Positions 44,014-52,985 of a DNA stretch of 64,000 nt are shown here, piece after piece. The notes under the pieces are model-generated. The model worked only from the letters and a program-made list of their open reading frames with translations. It made no database searches and was not told the DNA's origin. The number at the start of each line of letters is the position of its first letter. Within the stretch, counting starts at the first letter, position 1. A program made the translations under genes and the position numbers. Source of the DNA: Maribacter dokdonensis DSW-8 (GTDB lineage: Bacteria > Bacteroidota > Bacteroidia > Flavobacteriales > Flavobacteriaceae); contig NZ_LDPE01000002.1 of the NCBI RefSeq assembly GCF_001447995.1, forward strand, positions 62,001 to 126,000, read 5' to 3'.

Positions 44014-44021
44014 TATCTTTG
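44014..44021 (+). promoter_or_regulatory. Candidate -7 element (TATCTTTG) for the bacilliredoxin gene
   Basis: An exact TAnnTTTG match, 26 bases before the start codon, divergent from the element at 43938-43945. Confidence 0.5.
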
Positions 44022-44047
44022 TAACAATTAATTAAAAAATTAAGAAT

Positions 44048-44458
44048 ATGTACCCTGCGGAATTAGTTAAACCAATGAGAGATGATCTGGCCTCTGCCGG
44101 ATTTGAAGAATTATATACTGCAGATGCAGTTACCGATGCCATTAACAAAGAAGGAACAACTTTAGTTGTTGTAAACTCTGTTTGTGGTTGCGCAGCTGCC
44201 AATGCAAGACCTGCGGCCAAAATGAGCTTGCAGAACAGTAAAAGACCTGATCATGCCGTAACGGTATTTGCCGGTGTTGATAAAGAAGCGGTTGATGCAG
44301 CAAGAAATCTAATGATCCCTTTTCCTCCCTCATCGCCATCAATGGCTTTGTTTAAAAATGGAGAATTGGTTCACATGATCGAACGTCACCATATTGAAGG
44401 TAGACCAGCTGAAATGATCGCTCAAAATTTAGCACAAGCTTATGATGAGTTTTGCTAA
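44048..44458 (+). CDS. BrxA/BrxB-family bacilliredoxin
   Basis: A 136-residue thioredoxin-fold protein of the YphP/YqiW (DUF1094) family. The CGC motif in NSVCGCAAANARPAA (about residue 50) marks bacilliredoxins, which remove bacillithiol from S-bacillithiolated proteins in Firmicutes. The Bacteroidota thiol partner is inferred to be bacillithiol or a similar thiol. The N-terminus (MYPAELVKPMRDDLASAGFEEL) and the C-terminal HMIERHHIEGRPAEMI are full family matches. It is monocistronic with its own promoter and terminator. Confidence 0.93.
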   Translation: MYPAELVKPMRDDLASAGFEELYTADAVTDAINKEGTTLVVVNSVCGCAAANARPAAKMSLQNSKRPDHAVTVFAGVDKEAVDAARNLMIPFPPSSPSMALFKNGELVHMIERHHIEGRPAEMIAQNLAQAYDEFC

Positions 44459-44500
44459 AACTACAGTCTTAGACTCTATTTAAGTAAAATAATAGTATTA

Positions 44501-44527
44501 AAAAACCGCTCTAATTGAGCGGTTTTT
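44501..44527 (+). terminator. Intrinsic terminator after the bacilliredoxin gene
   Basis: An 11-bp stem (AAAAACCGCTC / GAGCGGTTTTT) with a 5-base loop and T-tract. The tail of this terminator overlaps the -7 element of the plsC gene. Confidence 0.85.
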
Positions 44528-44535
44528 TATTTTTG
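44528..44535 (+). promoter_or_regulatory. -7 element (TATTTTTG) for plsC, four bases from the ATG
   Basis: An exact TAnnTTTG match beginning on the terminator tail. Only four bases separate it from the plsC ATG (44540), so the predicted transcription start is on the start codon itself. Confidence 0.5.
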
Positions 44536-44539
44536 TAAG

Positions 44540-45277
44540 ATGCAGAAACTGCTTTCATATATAATAACCCCCTTTTTTTTCATAGCTTTTGGGCTATGTC
44601 TTCTTATTTTTCACCCCATTCAATGGTTTGGTTTTAAAGTTTTTGGATACAATGGACTAAAGCCTGTTGTTAGCAAGCTGAATTTCTTTTTAATGCGAAG
44701 CACTAATATTTTAGGCACTACGTATAAATTCACCAACAAATACGATCTTCCTACAAACAGGCCTTTAATAATTGTAACCAATCACCAAAGTATGTATGAC
44801 ATACCCCCGTTGATTTGGTACATGCGCAAACACCACCCAAAGTTTGTCAGTAAAAAAGAATTGGGTAAAGGTATACCAAGCGTTTCCTTCAATCTTGTTC
44901 ATGGTGGTTCTGTTCTTATAGATAGAAAGGATGGGAAATCCGCTATTATGGAGATAGGCAAACTTGGATCGTACATTGAAAAACATAATAGAAGTGCGGT
45001 AATTTTTCCTGAAGGTACCAGAAGTAGGGATGGGCACCCAAAACCGTTTAAACCTATGGGACTTAAAATGCTTCTTAAAAAAGCGCCTTCAGCTTTGATC
45101 GTTCCCATAAGCATCAATAATTCATGGAAGCTGGTAAGATTCGGTCAATTTCCTATGGGATTAGGTTCCAAGGTACGTTTAGAGGTACAACAACCCATAG
45201 AGAACAAGGGTAATCTTGATGAACTAATAACACAAATTGAAGCATCCGTAGTAAGCGGTATAAACTCCTTTAAATGA
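44540..45277 (+). CDS. plsC: 1-acyl-sn-glycerol-3-phosphate acyltransferase
   Basis: A 245-residue membrane-associated acyltransferase that makes phosphatidic acid from lysophosphatidic acid. A hydrophobic N-terminus (YIITPFFFIAFGLCLLIF) precedes the catalytic NHQSMYD (HX4D, about residues 80-86), the substrate-binding FPEGTRSRDG (about 154-163) and IVPISINNS. The HD-domain gene overlaps its end by four bases (ATGA), so the two are translationally coupled. Confidence 0.92.
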   Translation: MQKLLSYIITPFFFIAFGLCLLIFHPIQWFGFKVFGYNGLKPVVSKLNFFLMRSTNILGTTYKFTNKYDLPTNRPLIIVTNHQSMYDIPPLIWYMRKHHPKFVSKKELGKGIPSVSFNLVHGGSVLIDRKDGKSAIMEIGKLGSYIEKHNRSAVIFPEGTRSRDGHPKPFKPMGLKMLLKKAPSALIVPISINNSWKLVRFGQFPMGLGSKVRLEVQQPIENKGNLDELITQIEASVVSGINSFK

Positions 45278-45951
45278 CCAACTCAGAAATCGTAGAAGAA
45301 ACTATCATTTTCGTCAAAGAAACACTAAAAAATGCCGAGGGAGGTCATGATTGGTTCCATATTGAACGTGTTTTCAATAATACCATGCTTATTGCTAAAG
45401 AGGAAGACGTAAATTTATTGGTGGTAAGCCTTGGTGCCTTACTTCATGATATTGCAGACGCCAAATTTAATGATGGTGATGAATCTTTAGGGCCAAAGAT
45501 GGCAGAGAACTTTTTGTTAAGTCTAAAAGTTCCTAAAAGAACCATTAACCACGTCACCAATATCATTAAATATAGTTCTTTTAAGGCTGGTCTAAATGAT
45601 GGTAAAATGAAGAAAAAACTATTTACGTCAAAAGAACTTCAGGTAGTACAAGATGCCGATCGCTTAGATGCTATTGGCGCCATAGGCATTGCAAGGGCCT
45701 TTAATTATGGTGGGTTTAAAAATAGAGCCCTTTATGACCCCAGTATACCTCCTAACTTGGAAATGAGTAAAGAGGAGTATAAAAAGTCAAAAGCGCCTAC
45801 TCTAAATCACTTCTACGAAAAACTATTGTTACTTAAAGACAAAATGAACACCGCAACCGGAAAGCGATTGGCCCAGCAAAGACACCAATATATGATAGAC
45901 TTTCTAGAACAATTTTACCAAGAGTGGAGTCCTCTTAAAAATTTAAGCTAG
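45274..45951 (+). CDS. HD-domain metal-dependent phosphohydrolase
   Basis: A 225-residue HD-superfamily protein of the YedJ kind. The metal-binding pattern is GGHDWFHIERVFNNTMLIA (first His and HxxR), LGALLHDIADAKF (HD) and a late Asp in QVVQDADRLDAIGAIGIARAF. Substrates of this group are nucleotides or phosphoesters, but the specific one is not known. It overlaps plsC by four bases and is followed by a strong terminator. Confidence 0.9.
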   Translation: MTNSEIVEETIIFVKETLKNAEGGHDWFHIERVFNNTMLIAKEEDVNLLVVSLGALLHDIADAKFNDGDESLGPKMAENFLLSLKVPKRTINHVTNIIKYSSFKAGLNDGKMKKKLFTSKELQVVQDADRLDAIGAIGIARAFNYGGFKNRALYDPSIPPNLEMSKEEYKKSKAPTLNHFYEKLLLLKDKMNTATGKRLAQQRHQYMIDFLEQFYQEWSPLKNLS

Positions 45952-45990
45952 CCATTACCGAATCATATCTATATTTTAAGTCATAAAAAA

Positions 45991-46016
45991 AGGGTCTCAA
46001 TTTCAATTGAGACCCT
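45991..46016. terminator. Bidirectional terminator
   Basis: A 12-bp stem (AGGGTCTCAATT / AATTGAGACCCT) with A- and T-tracts on either side lies between the convergent HD and glycosyltransferase genes. Confidence 0.85.
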
Positions 46017-46034
46017 TTATATTTTCTGTATTAT

Positions 46035-47468
46035 TTATTTCTGCGGTAACTCTCTTGTTAACCAACCTCTTCTACTTGCCGTTGCAATAGCATAAGGGGT
46101 AATCCAGAACAGACCAAAAGTATATAGAACACTGTAAGAATATGCCCAGAAAGACTCTGAGAACGTATATCTTTTTGCGTAAAATATTACCGGGAATGTT
46201 GACAGTACCAAAATACTTAAGAACGTTGAGCTTAAGAACAACAACGGATGCGTGAAAACAAAAACTAACATGAACAGTACAAATGGGTAACACAATACAA
46301 TTCTTGAAAACTGGCTGAAGAATAATAATCTAGTACCTGCTTTTGGTCCTTTTCTAAAGTTCGTAAATACATATTTAGACATTTGAATATTCTCACGAAC
46401 ATTACTTCTACCCCATCTAATGAACATCTTATACAGACCCTTGTATTTTTCAGGAACATTGGTATAAGCAAAAGCATTTCTTTGAAACAATACGTGAAAA
46501 CCTTGCTTTAAAATCATATTGGTCATAGCTCTATCTTCACCAATATCAGAAGGCTGCCCCATAAAGGTTTGGTTGATCCACTCATCTAAGCAACCAAATA
46601 CCGCAGTAGCTCTATAAGCTGCCAAAGCTCCTGGAGTACATAAAACTGAATTTAAAGTACTTTCAGAAGAACGTACAAACTCAAAACTAAGTGCAAAACT
46701 TACATCTAGCATTTTAGGTAAAATTTCTTTCTTGTTATTTAAAACACGAATATTACCTGCAACCGCACCACAGTTTTCATCAACAATGAACGGACTAACT
46801 AAATTTCTTAAAGTATCTGGATCAACTATAGAGTCACTGTCCACAGTAACGAAAATTTCACCTGTACCTTCATTAAAGCCTCTGTAAAGTGCATGACGTT
46901 TACCCATATTCTTAGGCTGTTGACAAATAGAAACCCTGTCACCTAATTCTTTTTTTGCCTCTTGCATCCAGTTCCAAGTGTCATCTTTACTACCATCATC
47001 AATTGCCAATAATTGCACTTTATGCTCTGGGTAGTCACTATCTGCCAAACTTTTTAAGGTGGCCCAAACTTGTTTTCCTTCATTATAAGCCGGTACAATA
47101 ACGGTTACCGTAGGCAGTTCATCATCTGAAACTGAAGGTATAGCCTTGTACTTTAAAAAACGGACAAACGTATAGATGAAAAAACTTAACTTGAATACAA
47201 AGAAGGCCGCAGCAACGATCATAAAAATAAATCCTATTAAGCTACTTCTGCGCTCTAAATGTAAGTCTGAAAAATCGCTCTGTAATATATAAGCCAAATA
47301 AGCAGATCCAAACATTAATACAAATGTGCTGCCCATTACAAAAACACCCCATGCATTGGCATTTTCTATTTGGTTGGCAATTTTGGAAAAGAAAGACTTC
47401 TTAGTTTTCTTTTCGGTTTTGTTGTTTACGGTTTTCATATTTTTTATGGTAGTGTTCTTGGTTTTCAT
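46035..47468 (-). CDS. Processive family 2 glycosyltransferase (hyaluronan-synthase/NodC-like)
   Basis: A 477-residue membrane glycosyltransferase that would polymerise and extrude a polysaccharide. A basic N-terminus and two TM helices (about 38-62 and 76-104) precede the GT-A domain: VTVIVPAYNEGKQVWATL, LAIDDGSKDDTW, VTVDSDSIVDPDT (DxD), CTPGALAAYR and IGEDRAMTNMILKQG (catalytic GEDR). The Q-x-x-R-W position reads MFIRWGRSNVRE, with Met for Gln. Three to four TM helices follow. It appears monocistronic. Product unknown; chitin, hyaluronan or a poly-N-acetylglucosamine-like glycan are possibilities. Confidence 0.88.
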   Translation of the reverse strand: MKTKNTTIKNMKTVNNKTEKKTKKSFFSKIANQIENANAWGVFVMGSTFVLMFGSAYLAYILQSDFSDLHLERRSSLIGFIFMIVAAAFFVFKLSFFIYTFVRFLKYKAIPSVSDDELPTVTVIVPAYNEGKQVWATLKSLADSDYPEHKVQLLAIDDGSKDDTWNWMQEAKKELGDRVSICQQPKNMGKRHALYRGFNEGTGEIFVTVDSDSIVDPDTLRNLVSPFIVDENCGAVAGNIRVLNNKKEILPKMLDVSFALSFEFVRSSESTLNSVLCTPGALAAYRATAVFGCLDEWINQTFMGQPSDIGEDRAMTNMILKQGFHVLFQRNAFAYTNVPEKYKGLYKMFIRWGRSNVRENIQMSKYVFTNFRKGPKAGTRLLFFSQFSRIVLCYPFVLFMLVFVFTHPLLFLSSTFLSILVLSTFPVIFYAKRYTFSESFWAYSYSVLYTFGLFWITPYAIATASRRGWLTRELPQK

Positions 47469-47784
47469 AAATGGTTCTAATATTTATTTCATTCTCCCTA
47501 TCTACGCTTAGAATCATCTTTTAGATCTTATTTTAACAAAAGTTTTTAAAGATTTTTTTTACCCTAAACTTTACCACGATTTTTTTACTTAGCACACTAA
47601 TTTAAAACCATAAATTTTTGACTTAATAACAATATTTTACTCATTTTCATGCGGTTATACCATTTATTTGGGAAATATCTATTTCAAATAAAATAGAAAC
47701 ATTTAAGCCCAATGGATGCAAAAAACATTACCATTTTTATCTAATTATATTTTCCTTGGGATTTTCAACAATTGCAGAAAAATT
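47469..47784. other. Gene-free AT-rich region upstream of the GT2 gene
   Basis: 316 bases with no credible ORF. It contains one bulged hairpin, TTTATTT-GG-GAAATA-TC-TATTTC-AAATAAA (47663-47692), roughly 200 bases before the glycosyltransferase start. It is not followed by a T-tract on either strand, so it may be a regulatory structure. Confidence 0.45.
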
Positions 47785-48858
47785 TTAAAATAATTTCAAT
47801 TGACCATCTTTATATGATGCGTACAAATCAGTATTTAATTTTGGGAAAGTGCTGTTTTTAAAATAGGTTCGTTTTGCCAAACTGACCATATCATGAATTT
47901 GAGTAGCAATTTTACCTTCTCCTTTACTTCGGATACCAAATCTGCTATCATTTAAACTTCCTCCATGACACTCCTCAATTTGGTGCAAAACCTTGTCTGC
48001 TTTATTTGGAAGTGTTTTACGAATCCAATCGGTAAAAATATGACCAATGGCTCCATTTAATCTAACCACGGTAAAAGCCATTGACAATGCCCCATGGTGC
48101 GCAACTGTCTTAGCTAAATTTAAAATTTCATGACTATTGATGCCAGGTATGATCGGAGCCAACATAGCATTTACCGGAATGCCATTGTCAGATAAAACTT
48201 TAATAGCCTCTAACCTCTTTTTAATGGTGGTAGTCCTTGGTTCTAATATCCTTCTGGTTTCTTCAGATAAAGAGGTAACAGATATGTTTACACCAATTAA
48301 ACCATGCTCGTTTAATTTCCTTAGAATATCCAAATCGCGCAAAATCAACGCATTTTTAGTAATGATTCCCACTGGATGCTTGTATTTCAAGAAAATCTCT
48401 AAGCATTTACGGGTTAATTGAAACTCTTGTTCAGCAGGTTGGTAGCAATCTGTATTTCCTGAAAGCACAATGGTACATGCCTTCCAACTTTTACTTTTTA
48501 ATTTCTCTTCTAACAATTTTGGTGCATTATGCTTTACCAAAATCTTACGTTCAAAATCCAAACCTGCACTATAGCCCCAAAATTCATGTGCATTTCTAGC
48601 ATAACAGTAAATACAACCATGCTCACAACCTTGGTACATGTTCATAGAATAACTCATACCCACATCTGGGCTAGTTACCTTATTTACTATTGATTTTGGG
48701 TAAACTGGTATGTATTGGGTTTTATTGTTATCGGCAATTTCACCTTCAAGACGGCAAAATTCAAGAAAATCGTCCCTAGTTTCGTAGTTGTATGCTGAAA
48801 ACTTATTAAAGGTATTCTTTTGGGCGCCTCTACCTTTTATAGAAAAGTCTGATTTCAT
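47785..48858 (-). CDS. PA0069-family radical SAM protein
   Basis: A 357-residue radical SAM enzyme. The [4Fe-4S]-binding motif is YQGCEHGCIYCYAR (C-x3-C-x2-C, about residues 76-85), followed by AHEFWGYSAGLDFERKILVKHNA, TIVLSGNTDCYQPAE and GVNISVTSLSEETRRILEPR. The combination matches PA0069/SplB-like proteins, which resemble spore photoproduct lyase but whose substrate is unknown. A good -7 element lies 16 bases upstream. Confidence 0.88.
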   Translation of the reverse strand: MKSDFSIKGRGAQKNTFNKFSAYNYETRDDFLEFCRLEGEIADNNKTQYIPVYPKSIVNKVTSPDVGMSYSMNMYQGCEHGCIYCYARNAHEFWGYSAGLDFERKILVKHNAPKLLEEKLKSKSWKACTIVLSGNTDCYQPAEQEFQLTRKCLEIFLKYKHPVGIITKNALILRDLDILRKLNEHGLIGVNISVTSLSEETRRILEPRTTTIKKRLEAIKVLSDNGIPVNAMLAPIIPGINSHEILNLAKTVAHHGALSMAFTVVRLNGAIGHIFTDWIRKTLPNKADKVLHQIEECHGGSLNDSRFGIRSKGEGKIATQIHDMVSLAKRTYFKNSTFPKLNTDLYASYKDGQLKLF

Positions 48859-48874
48859 TAATTAGGATTTACTC

Positions 48875-48882
48875 CAAAATTA
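48875..48882 (-). promoter_or_regulatory. Candidate -7 element (TAATTTTG) for the radical SAM gene
   Basis: Minus-strand TAATTTTG matches TAnnTTTG, 16 bases before the ATG. Confidence 0.45.
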
Positions 48883-48905
48883 TGGATTAAATCCTAATTG
48901 CAATT

Positions 48906-50459
48906 TTATTTAACACCTACTTGAACCAGTTGCTTTTTTGTTCCCCTTTTGGCATAGAACATTAATTCATCTTTTTGACGATCAATATATGGTGCAGAAA
49001 CCATTAACGGCAAACGTGCTTCAGTATCATCAATAACCTTATTATACTTCATATGTCCGTTTTCATCCAAACGAATTAAAAATACATTTCTATTTCTGCT
49101 CAACCCTTGCTTAAACATAATACGGTCATCACTCAATTGCTGTGGATTTTCAGCTGATGTGCTTATAAAGAAATAGGTGTTATTATTCTTAGTGTAGGCA
49201 CTGTAAGAAGCATAAGCACCATCACCTTGCGTCACTTCTGTTTTGTTTATATTTCTTGCCCAGACTAAGTCACCAGTGGCGCTAAGTTTTGCACTTATAA
49301 TATCGTTATGATGATACCTAGTAACCATCACCCTACCACCACTTGAATTCGATTGTACGCTGTTACTGGTAAAGTATTCTTCTGCGTTGAACAGGATATT
49401 ACCTTCAGATGTGATATCCATCCCTTTAAACACCAAGTTTTTAATGGCCTTATCATCTTCCCTTCCAAATTTATCTAACATAAACTGTTCTGAGAAGGCA
49501 TTGAATTTTTCTGTCTTTAAAGTAAGCGACCTAGGGTCTAAATTAAAATAGGAAATGCCGTTATACCTATTATCCTTTCTATCCGCATAAAATCCTATAC
49601 ACAGTAATTCACCTCCTTTAAATATAGGTTTTAATGCCTCTGGAAATTTCCCTGGGGTATAAAAAGACTGTAAACTTCTTCCGCTACTGGAAACCCTTAC
49701 CATTTCATACTGAAATTTACGTTCGGTAGCGTTAAAGCGTTTCTTCTTAAAGTATGCCTTACCTACCAAATACACATTTTGCATATCTTTTGAAAAAACT
49801 ACGTTTTCAAAAGCGTAATTTTTTTCTTCTACCTCATCAGAGAAATCATGCTCAAAGAGCTTATTCAAATTGGCATTAAAGGCATAGATGGTATGCTGGT
49901 CAACTTTTCTCTTTTTATAATGCGTAGTTATTGCGAATGCCGATTTATCATCATTAAACAAAATGGAAGTTGTAAAACCCGATGAAAAATTTCGGTTATA
50001 GAAATTTCTATCCAAAGGTTGCTCTACAGGTTCAGAAGCAATGGATAAAATGGTCTCTTTGGTAAATTGAAATTGGGAAAACGGACTCCTATGTACTTCG
50101 TATTGGTAGCTTCTGTTATTATAATTATACTCTAAAAATAATAGATAAACCTGTCCATTACGCACATATGCATCTATAAAATTAGCACCCTTAAGCTTAT
50201 AATTATACTCAGAAACCAATTCAAGGTCTTTATTGTAATGTTCAATAAAATAACCTTTGGGCTTTAAAACTATACCGGTATAATATGCTCGTACCACAAC
50301 GGTACCTTCATTGCCGTCATCAGCAATTGCCAGCATATTGGAATATCTGTATTTGTCATGAAATTTTTCCCCAATGGTATAGGTCACCAATTCTTCTTGT
50401 GCTAAAGAAGCTAGTACATTGGTAATGAACAAAAATAAGAATACGCTACGTTTTAACAT
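48906..50459 (-). CDS. Secreted protein of unknown function (beta-propeller-like)
   Basis: A 517-residue exported protein with a signal peptide (FLFLFITNVLASLAQ). No family is recognised. The mature protein is beta-rich with recurring 'strand - short charged turn - strand' blocks (KNYAFENVVFSKDMQNVYLVG, KAIKNLVFKGMDITSEGNILF, DLVWARNINKTEVT, KNNNTYFFISTSAENPQQ, NRNVFLIRLDENGHMKY). This fits a propeller of the kind that reads extracellular ligands. It is the last gene of an operon after the NtrY-like kinase and enoyl-CoA hydratase genes (gap 17 bases). Confidence 0.7.
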   Translation of the reverse strand: MLKRSVFLFLFITNVLASLAQEELVTYTIGEKFHDKYRYSNMLAIADDGNEGTVVVRAYYTGIVLKPKGYFIEHYNKDLELVSEYNYKLKGANFIDAYVRNGQVYLLFLEYNYNNRSYQYEVHRSPFSQFQFTKETILSIASEPVEQPLDRNFYNRNFSSGFTTSILFNDDKSAFAITTHYKKRKVDQHTIYAFNANLNKLFEHDFSDEVEEKNYAFENVVFSKDMQNVYLVGKAYFKKKRFNATERKFQYEMVRVSSSGRSLQSFYTPGKFPEALKPIFKGGELLCIGFYADRKDNRYNGISYFNLDPRSLTLKTEKFNAFSEQFMLDKFGREDDKAIKNLVFKGMDITSEGNILFNAEEYFTSNSVQSNSSGGRVMVTRYHHNDIISAKLSATGDLVWARNINKTEVTQGDGAYASYSAYTKNNNTYFFISTSAENPQQLSDDRIMFKQGLSRNRNVFLIRLDENGHMKYNKVIDDTEARLPLMVSAPYIDRQKDELMFYAKRGTKKQLVQVGVK

Positions 50460-50476
50460 AACCAGTTTGGTTTATG

Positions 50477-51259
50477 TCATGAACCCGGAAACTCAGCTTT
50501 TCTTTTTTCCAAAAATGCAGTAGTACCTTCGGTAAAATCATCTGTTCCAAAACAGTCACCAAAAGCCTCAATTTCCTGCTCATAACCATTTACAGTATTC
50601 TTAAAACCAGCATTTACCGCTTTTATTGCATGAGCAATGGCTACAGAAGAATTATTGGTGATCTTTGCTATTATCTTATGGCATAGCGGTAATAGTTCTT
50701 CTTGTGTAGTTACATGGTTTACAAGCCCGTAGGCTTTAGCTTGATCGGCAGAGATCATGCCCGCGGTCATGATCATTTCCATTGCCCTACCTTTACCCAC
50801 CAATTGAGGCAAACGTTGGGTACCACCATACCCAGGTATTAATCCTAAAGAAACCTCTGGCAGTCCCATTTTGGCATTATCACTGGCCACTCTAAAATGG
50901 CAAGCCATTGCAAGCTCTAATCCGCCGCCTAGAGCAAAACCATTGACCGCAGCAATAACAGGTGTAGATAAGCCTTCAACAAAATCAAATAATTGTTTTT
51001 GACCTTTGGCCGCCAATTTTTTTCCTTCTTTAACATCGAAATCTGCAAATTCAGAAATATCGGCACCCGCTACAAATGCTTTTTCACCGCTACCGGTCAA
51101 AATTATGGCTTTGACATCCTTATCTTTTTGCAAATCTTTGAAAGCATCATGTAACTCCCCAATGGTCTCCTTATTTAAAGCATTTAATTTTTTAGGGCGA
51201 TTAATAGTTACAATTGCCGTTGTTGCTTCTTTTTCAATCAATATTGTTTCGTATGCCAT
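50477..51259 (-). CDS. Enoyl-CoA hydratase/isomerase family protein
   Basis: A 260-residue crotonase-fold enzyme, probably hydrating short or medium trans-2-enoyl-CoA. The oxyanion-hole segment is AFVAGADISEFADFD and the active-site stretch GFALGGGLELAMACHFRVA. Both catalytic glutamates appear to be present (LGGGLELAMAC and MGLPEVSLGLIPGYGGTQRL). It starts 18 bases after the kinase gene and is followed 17 bases later by the secreted protein, so all three form an operon; the reason for this grouping is not obvious. Confidence 0.92.
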   Translation of the reverse strand: MAYETILIEKEATTAIVTINRPKKLNALNKETIGELHDAFKDLQKDKDVKAIILTGSGEKAFVAGADISEFADFDVKEGKKLAAKGQKQLFDFVEGLSTPVIAAVNGFALGGGLELAMACHFRVASDNAKMGLPEVSLGLIPGYGGTQRLPQLVGKGRAMEMIMTAGMISADQAKAYGLVNHVTTQEELLPLCHKIIAKITNNSSVAIAHAIKAVNAGFKNTVNGYEQEIEAFGDCFGTDDFTEGTTAFLEKRKAEFPGS

Positions 51260-51277
51260 TGTTATTAAGTTGTTGAA

Positions 51278-52780
51278 TTATACATTTTCTTTAGGGAATT
51301 TTACACAGAACACCGTACCCTTACCTAATTGCGAAGTAAACTTAATGGTGCCTTTATACGTTTCCACTATATTTTTAACCATGCCAAGACCTAGGCCCAT
51401 ACCACTGGTTTTAGTAGTAAATTTTGGTTCAAATATTTTGTCTTCATTATCTTTCTCTATACCATGACCATTATCTGCCACAGATAATTTTACCATATTA
51501 CCCTCAGATGCTACCGTTACCAATACTCTTGGAGATTCTACATCTGGCACTGCCTGTATAGCATTTTTCACCAAATTAGTAACCACTCTAATAAGTTGGG
51601 TACGATCCAATTTCGCAATAATTTCCTCTTCATCCGCAATAAAATGAATATAGTCTTCATTAAATATATCCAAAGCTAATTTCACGATTTTAACCACATT
51701 CAATGTCTCATTTTGCTGTGCCGGCATTTCTGCAAAATTTGAGAATGCAGATGCTATACTGCTCATGGTATCTATTTGCTGAATTAAAGTATTGGAGTAT
51801 TCTTTTACTTTTTGATGTATATCTGGATCATTGGGATCAAACTTTCGTTCAAAACTCTGCACGCTCAGTCGCATTGGCGTAAGTGGGTTCTTAATTTCAT
51901 GTGCCACTTGCTTAGCCATTTCTCGCCATGCCTGTTCACGTTCGCTACGAGCCAATTTAACTGCACTTTGACCCAATTCATCAATCATTCCATTATACGC
52001 AGAAATCAGTTTTTCTATTTCTTCACCCGGATTATCCAAATAAATTTTCTTGTTCTGTTTACTTAGCTCGGTTTTGCCCATCATGGTTGAAATGGTTTCT
52101 AGTGAGCGGGTTATATATTTCGAAATGAAAAAAGCAAAAGATATTGCCATTAATAGCATTAGCAGATAAACCCCAGATAAACGAAACAAAAATTCTTTCA
52201 ATTCATAATCGTTAAACGAATTATCTTCAAAGTAGGGCAAGTTTAAAATACCAATTGGTTTAAACTTTTGATCCGCTATATAGGTGAATGAAGCTTGATA
52301 CTTATCTCCCGCCAAGGCATTTTCCATGACATAACGCTTATTGGGACTTATTTCTAGCTTATTAAGTACCTCAGCATCTAGGCACATAGAAATAGAATCA
52401 TTGGCAAACTTGGGTCTAGAACTCTTAATTAGCTCGCCTTCCAAACTATAGATATTAAAGTTCATGTTTTGAACAACGGCAATCTCATAGATTTCATTTT
52501 TAAAAATTAAATCTAGATTCTCCGTGGTAACCGGATACGTTGTTTTCTGAATGGCAAGGTCTATACTTTGACGTATTTGTTCCTCTTTACGCTCCATTCT
52601 ATTTTCATGATAATCCTTTGATTGTTCACGATATTGGTATACCGTAACCCCAGCTATTAATACAGATGCAATGAGCACCAAAAATATCATGGATAAAAAA
52701 ATGCGTGACCGTAAAGATACCCTTGTTAACAAGATTCTGTTATTTCGTCTAAAGTTAGCAAATATCGCACCAAAATGCAC
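51278..52780 (-). CDS. NtrY-like sensor histidine kinase
   Basis: A 500-residue membrane kinase. It has TM1 at about 28-48, a periplasmic sensor region (50-200), TM2 (YLLMLLMAISFAFFI, about 205-219), HAMP (about 218-272), HisKA with phospho-acceptor His294 (QVAHEIKNPLTPMRLS), and HATPase (NLVKNAIQAV N box, VADNGHGIEKDN, then TSGMGLGLGMVKNI G box). The HEIKNPLTPM motif and layout are those of NtrY/PhoR-type kinases. No response regulator gene adjoins it. The first 25 residues are poorly conserved in character and the true start may be downstream, near MIFLVLIAS. Confidence 0.9.
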   Translation of the reverse strand: MHFGAIFANFRRNNRILLTRVSLRSRIFLSMIFLVLIASVLIAGVTVYQYREQSKDYHENRMERKEEQIRQSIDLAIQKTTYPVTTENLDLIFKNEIYEIAVVQNMNFNIYSLEGELIKSSRPKFANDSISMCLDAEVLNKLEISPNKRYVMENALAGDKYQASFTYIADQKFKPIGILNLPYFEDNSFNDYELKEFLFRLSGVYLLMLLMAISFAFFISKYITRSLETISTMMGKTELSKQNKKIYLDNPGEEIEKLISAYNGMIDELGQSAVKLARSEREQAWREMAKQVAHEIKNPLTPMRLSVQSFERKFDPNDPDIHQKVKEYSNTLIQQIDTMSSIASAFSNFAEMPAQQNETLNVVKIVKLALDIFNEDYIHFIADEEEIIAKLDRTQLIRVVTNLVKNAIQAVPDVESPRVLVTVASEGNMVKLSVADNGHGIEKDNEDKIFEPKFTTKTSGMGLGLGMVKNIVETYKGTIKFTSQLGKGTVFCVKFPKENV

Positions 52781-52920
52781 TAATTACGCTGTTGAACCTA
52801 CTTTCATAAGATAAAAGCATTTATTTAAGAGCAACTATCTTATTGCATACGGAGTCATTTAAACAAAAACTACATACTCTACTCAAATTAACAAATAAGA
52901 ACACACAGAATGCATTTTGT

Positions 52921-52928
52921 TAATTTTG
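52921..52928 (+). promoter_or_regulatory. Candidate -7 element (TAATTTTG) for the propeller kinase gene
   Basis: An exact TAnnTTTG match, giving a leader of about 55 bases. Confidence 0.4.
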
Positions 52929-52985
52929 AAAGTAATTTCTTATATTTAATTACGTTAACTCTTAGTATACCTATAAAGGTCCCAT

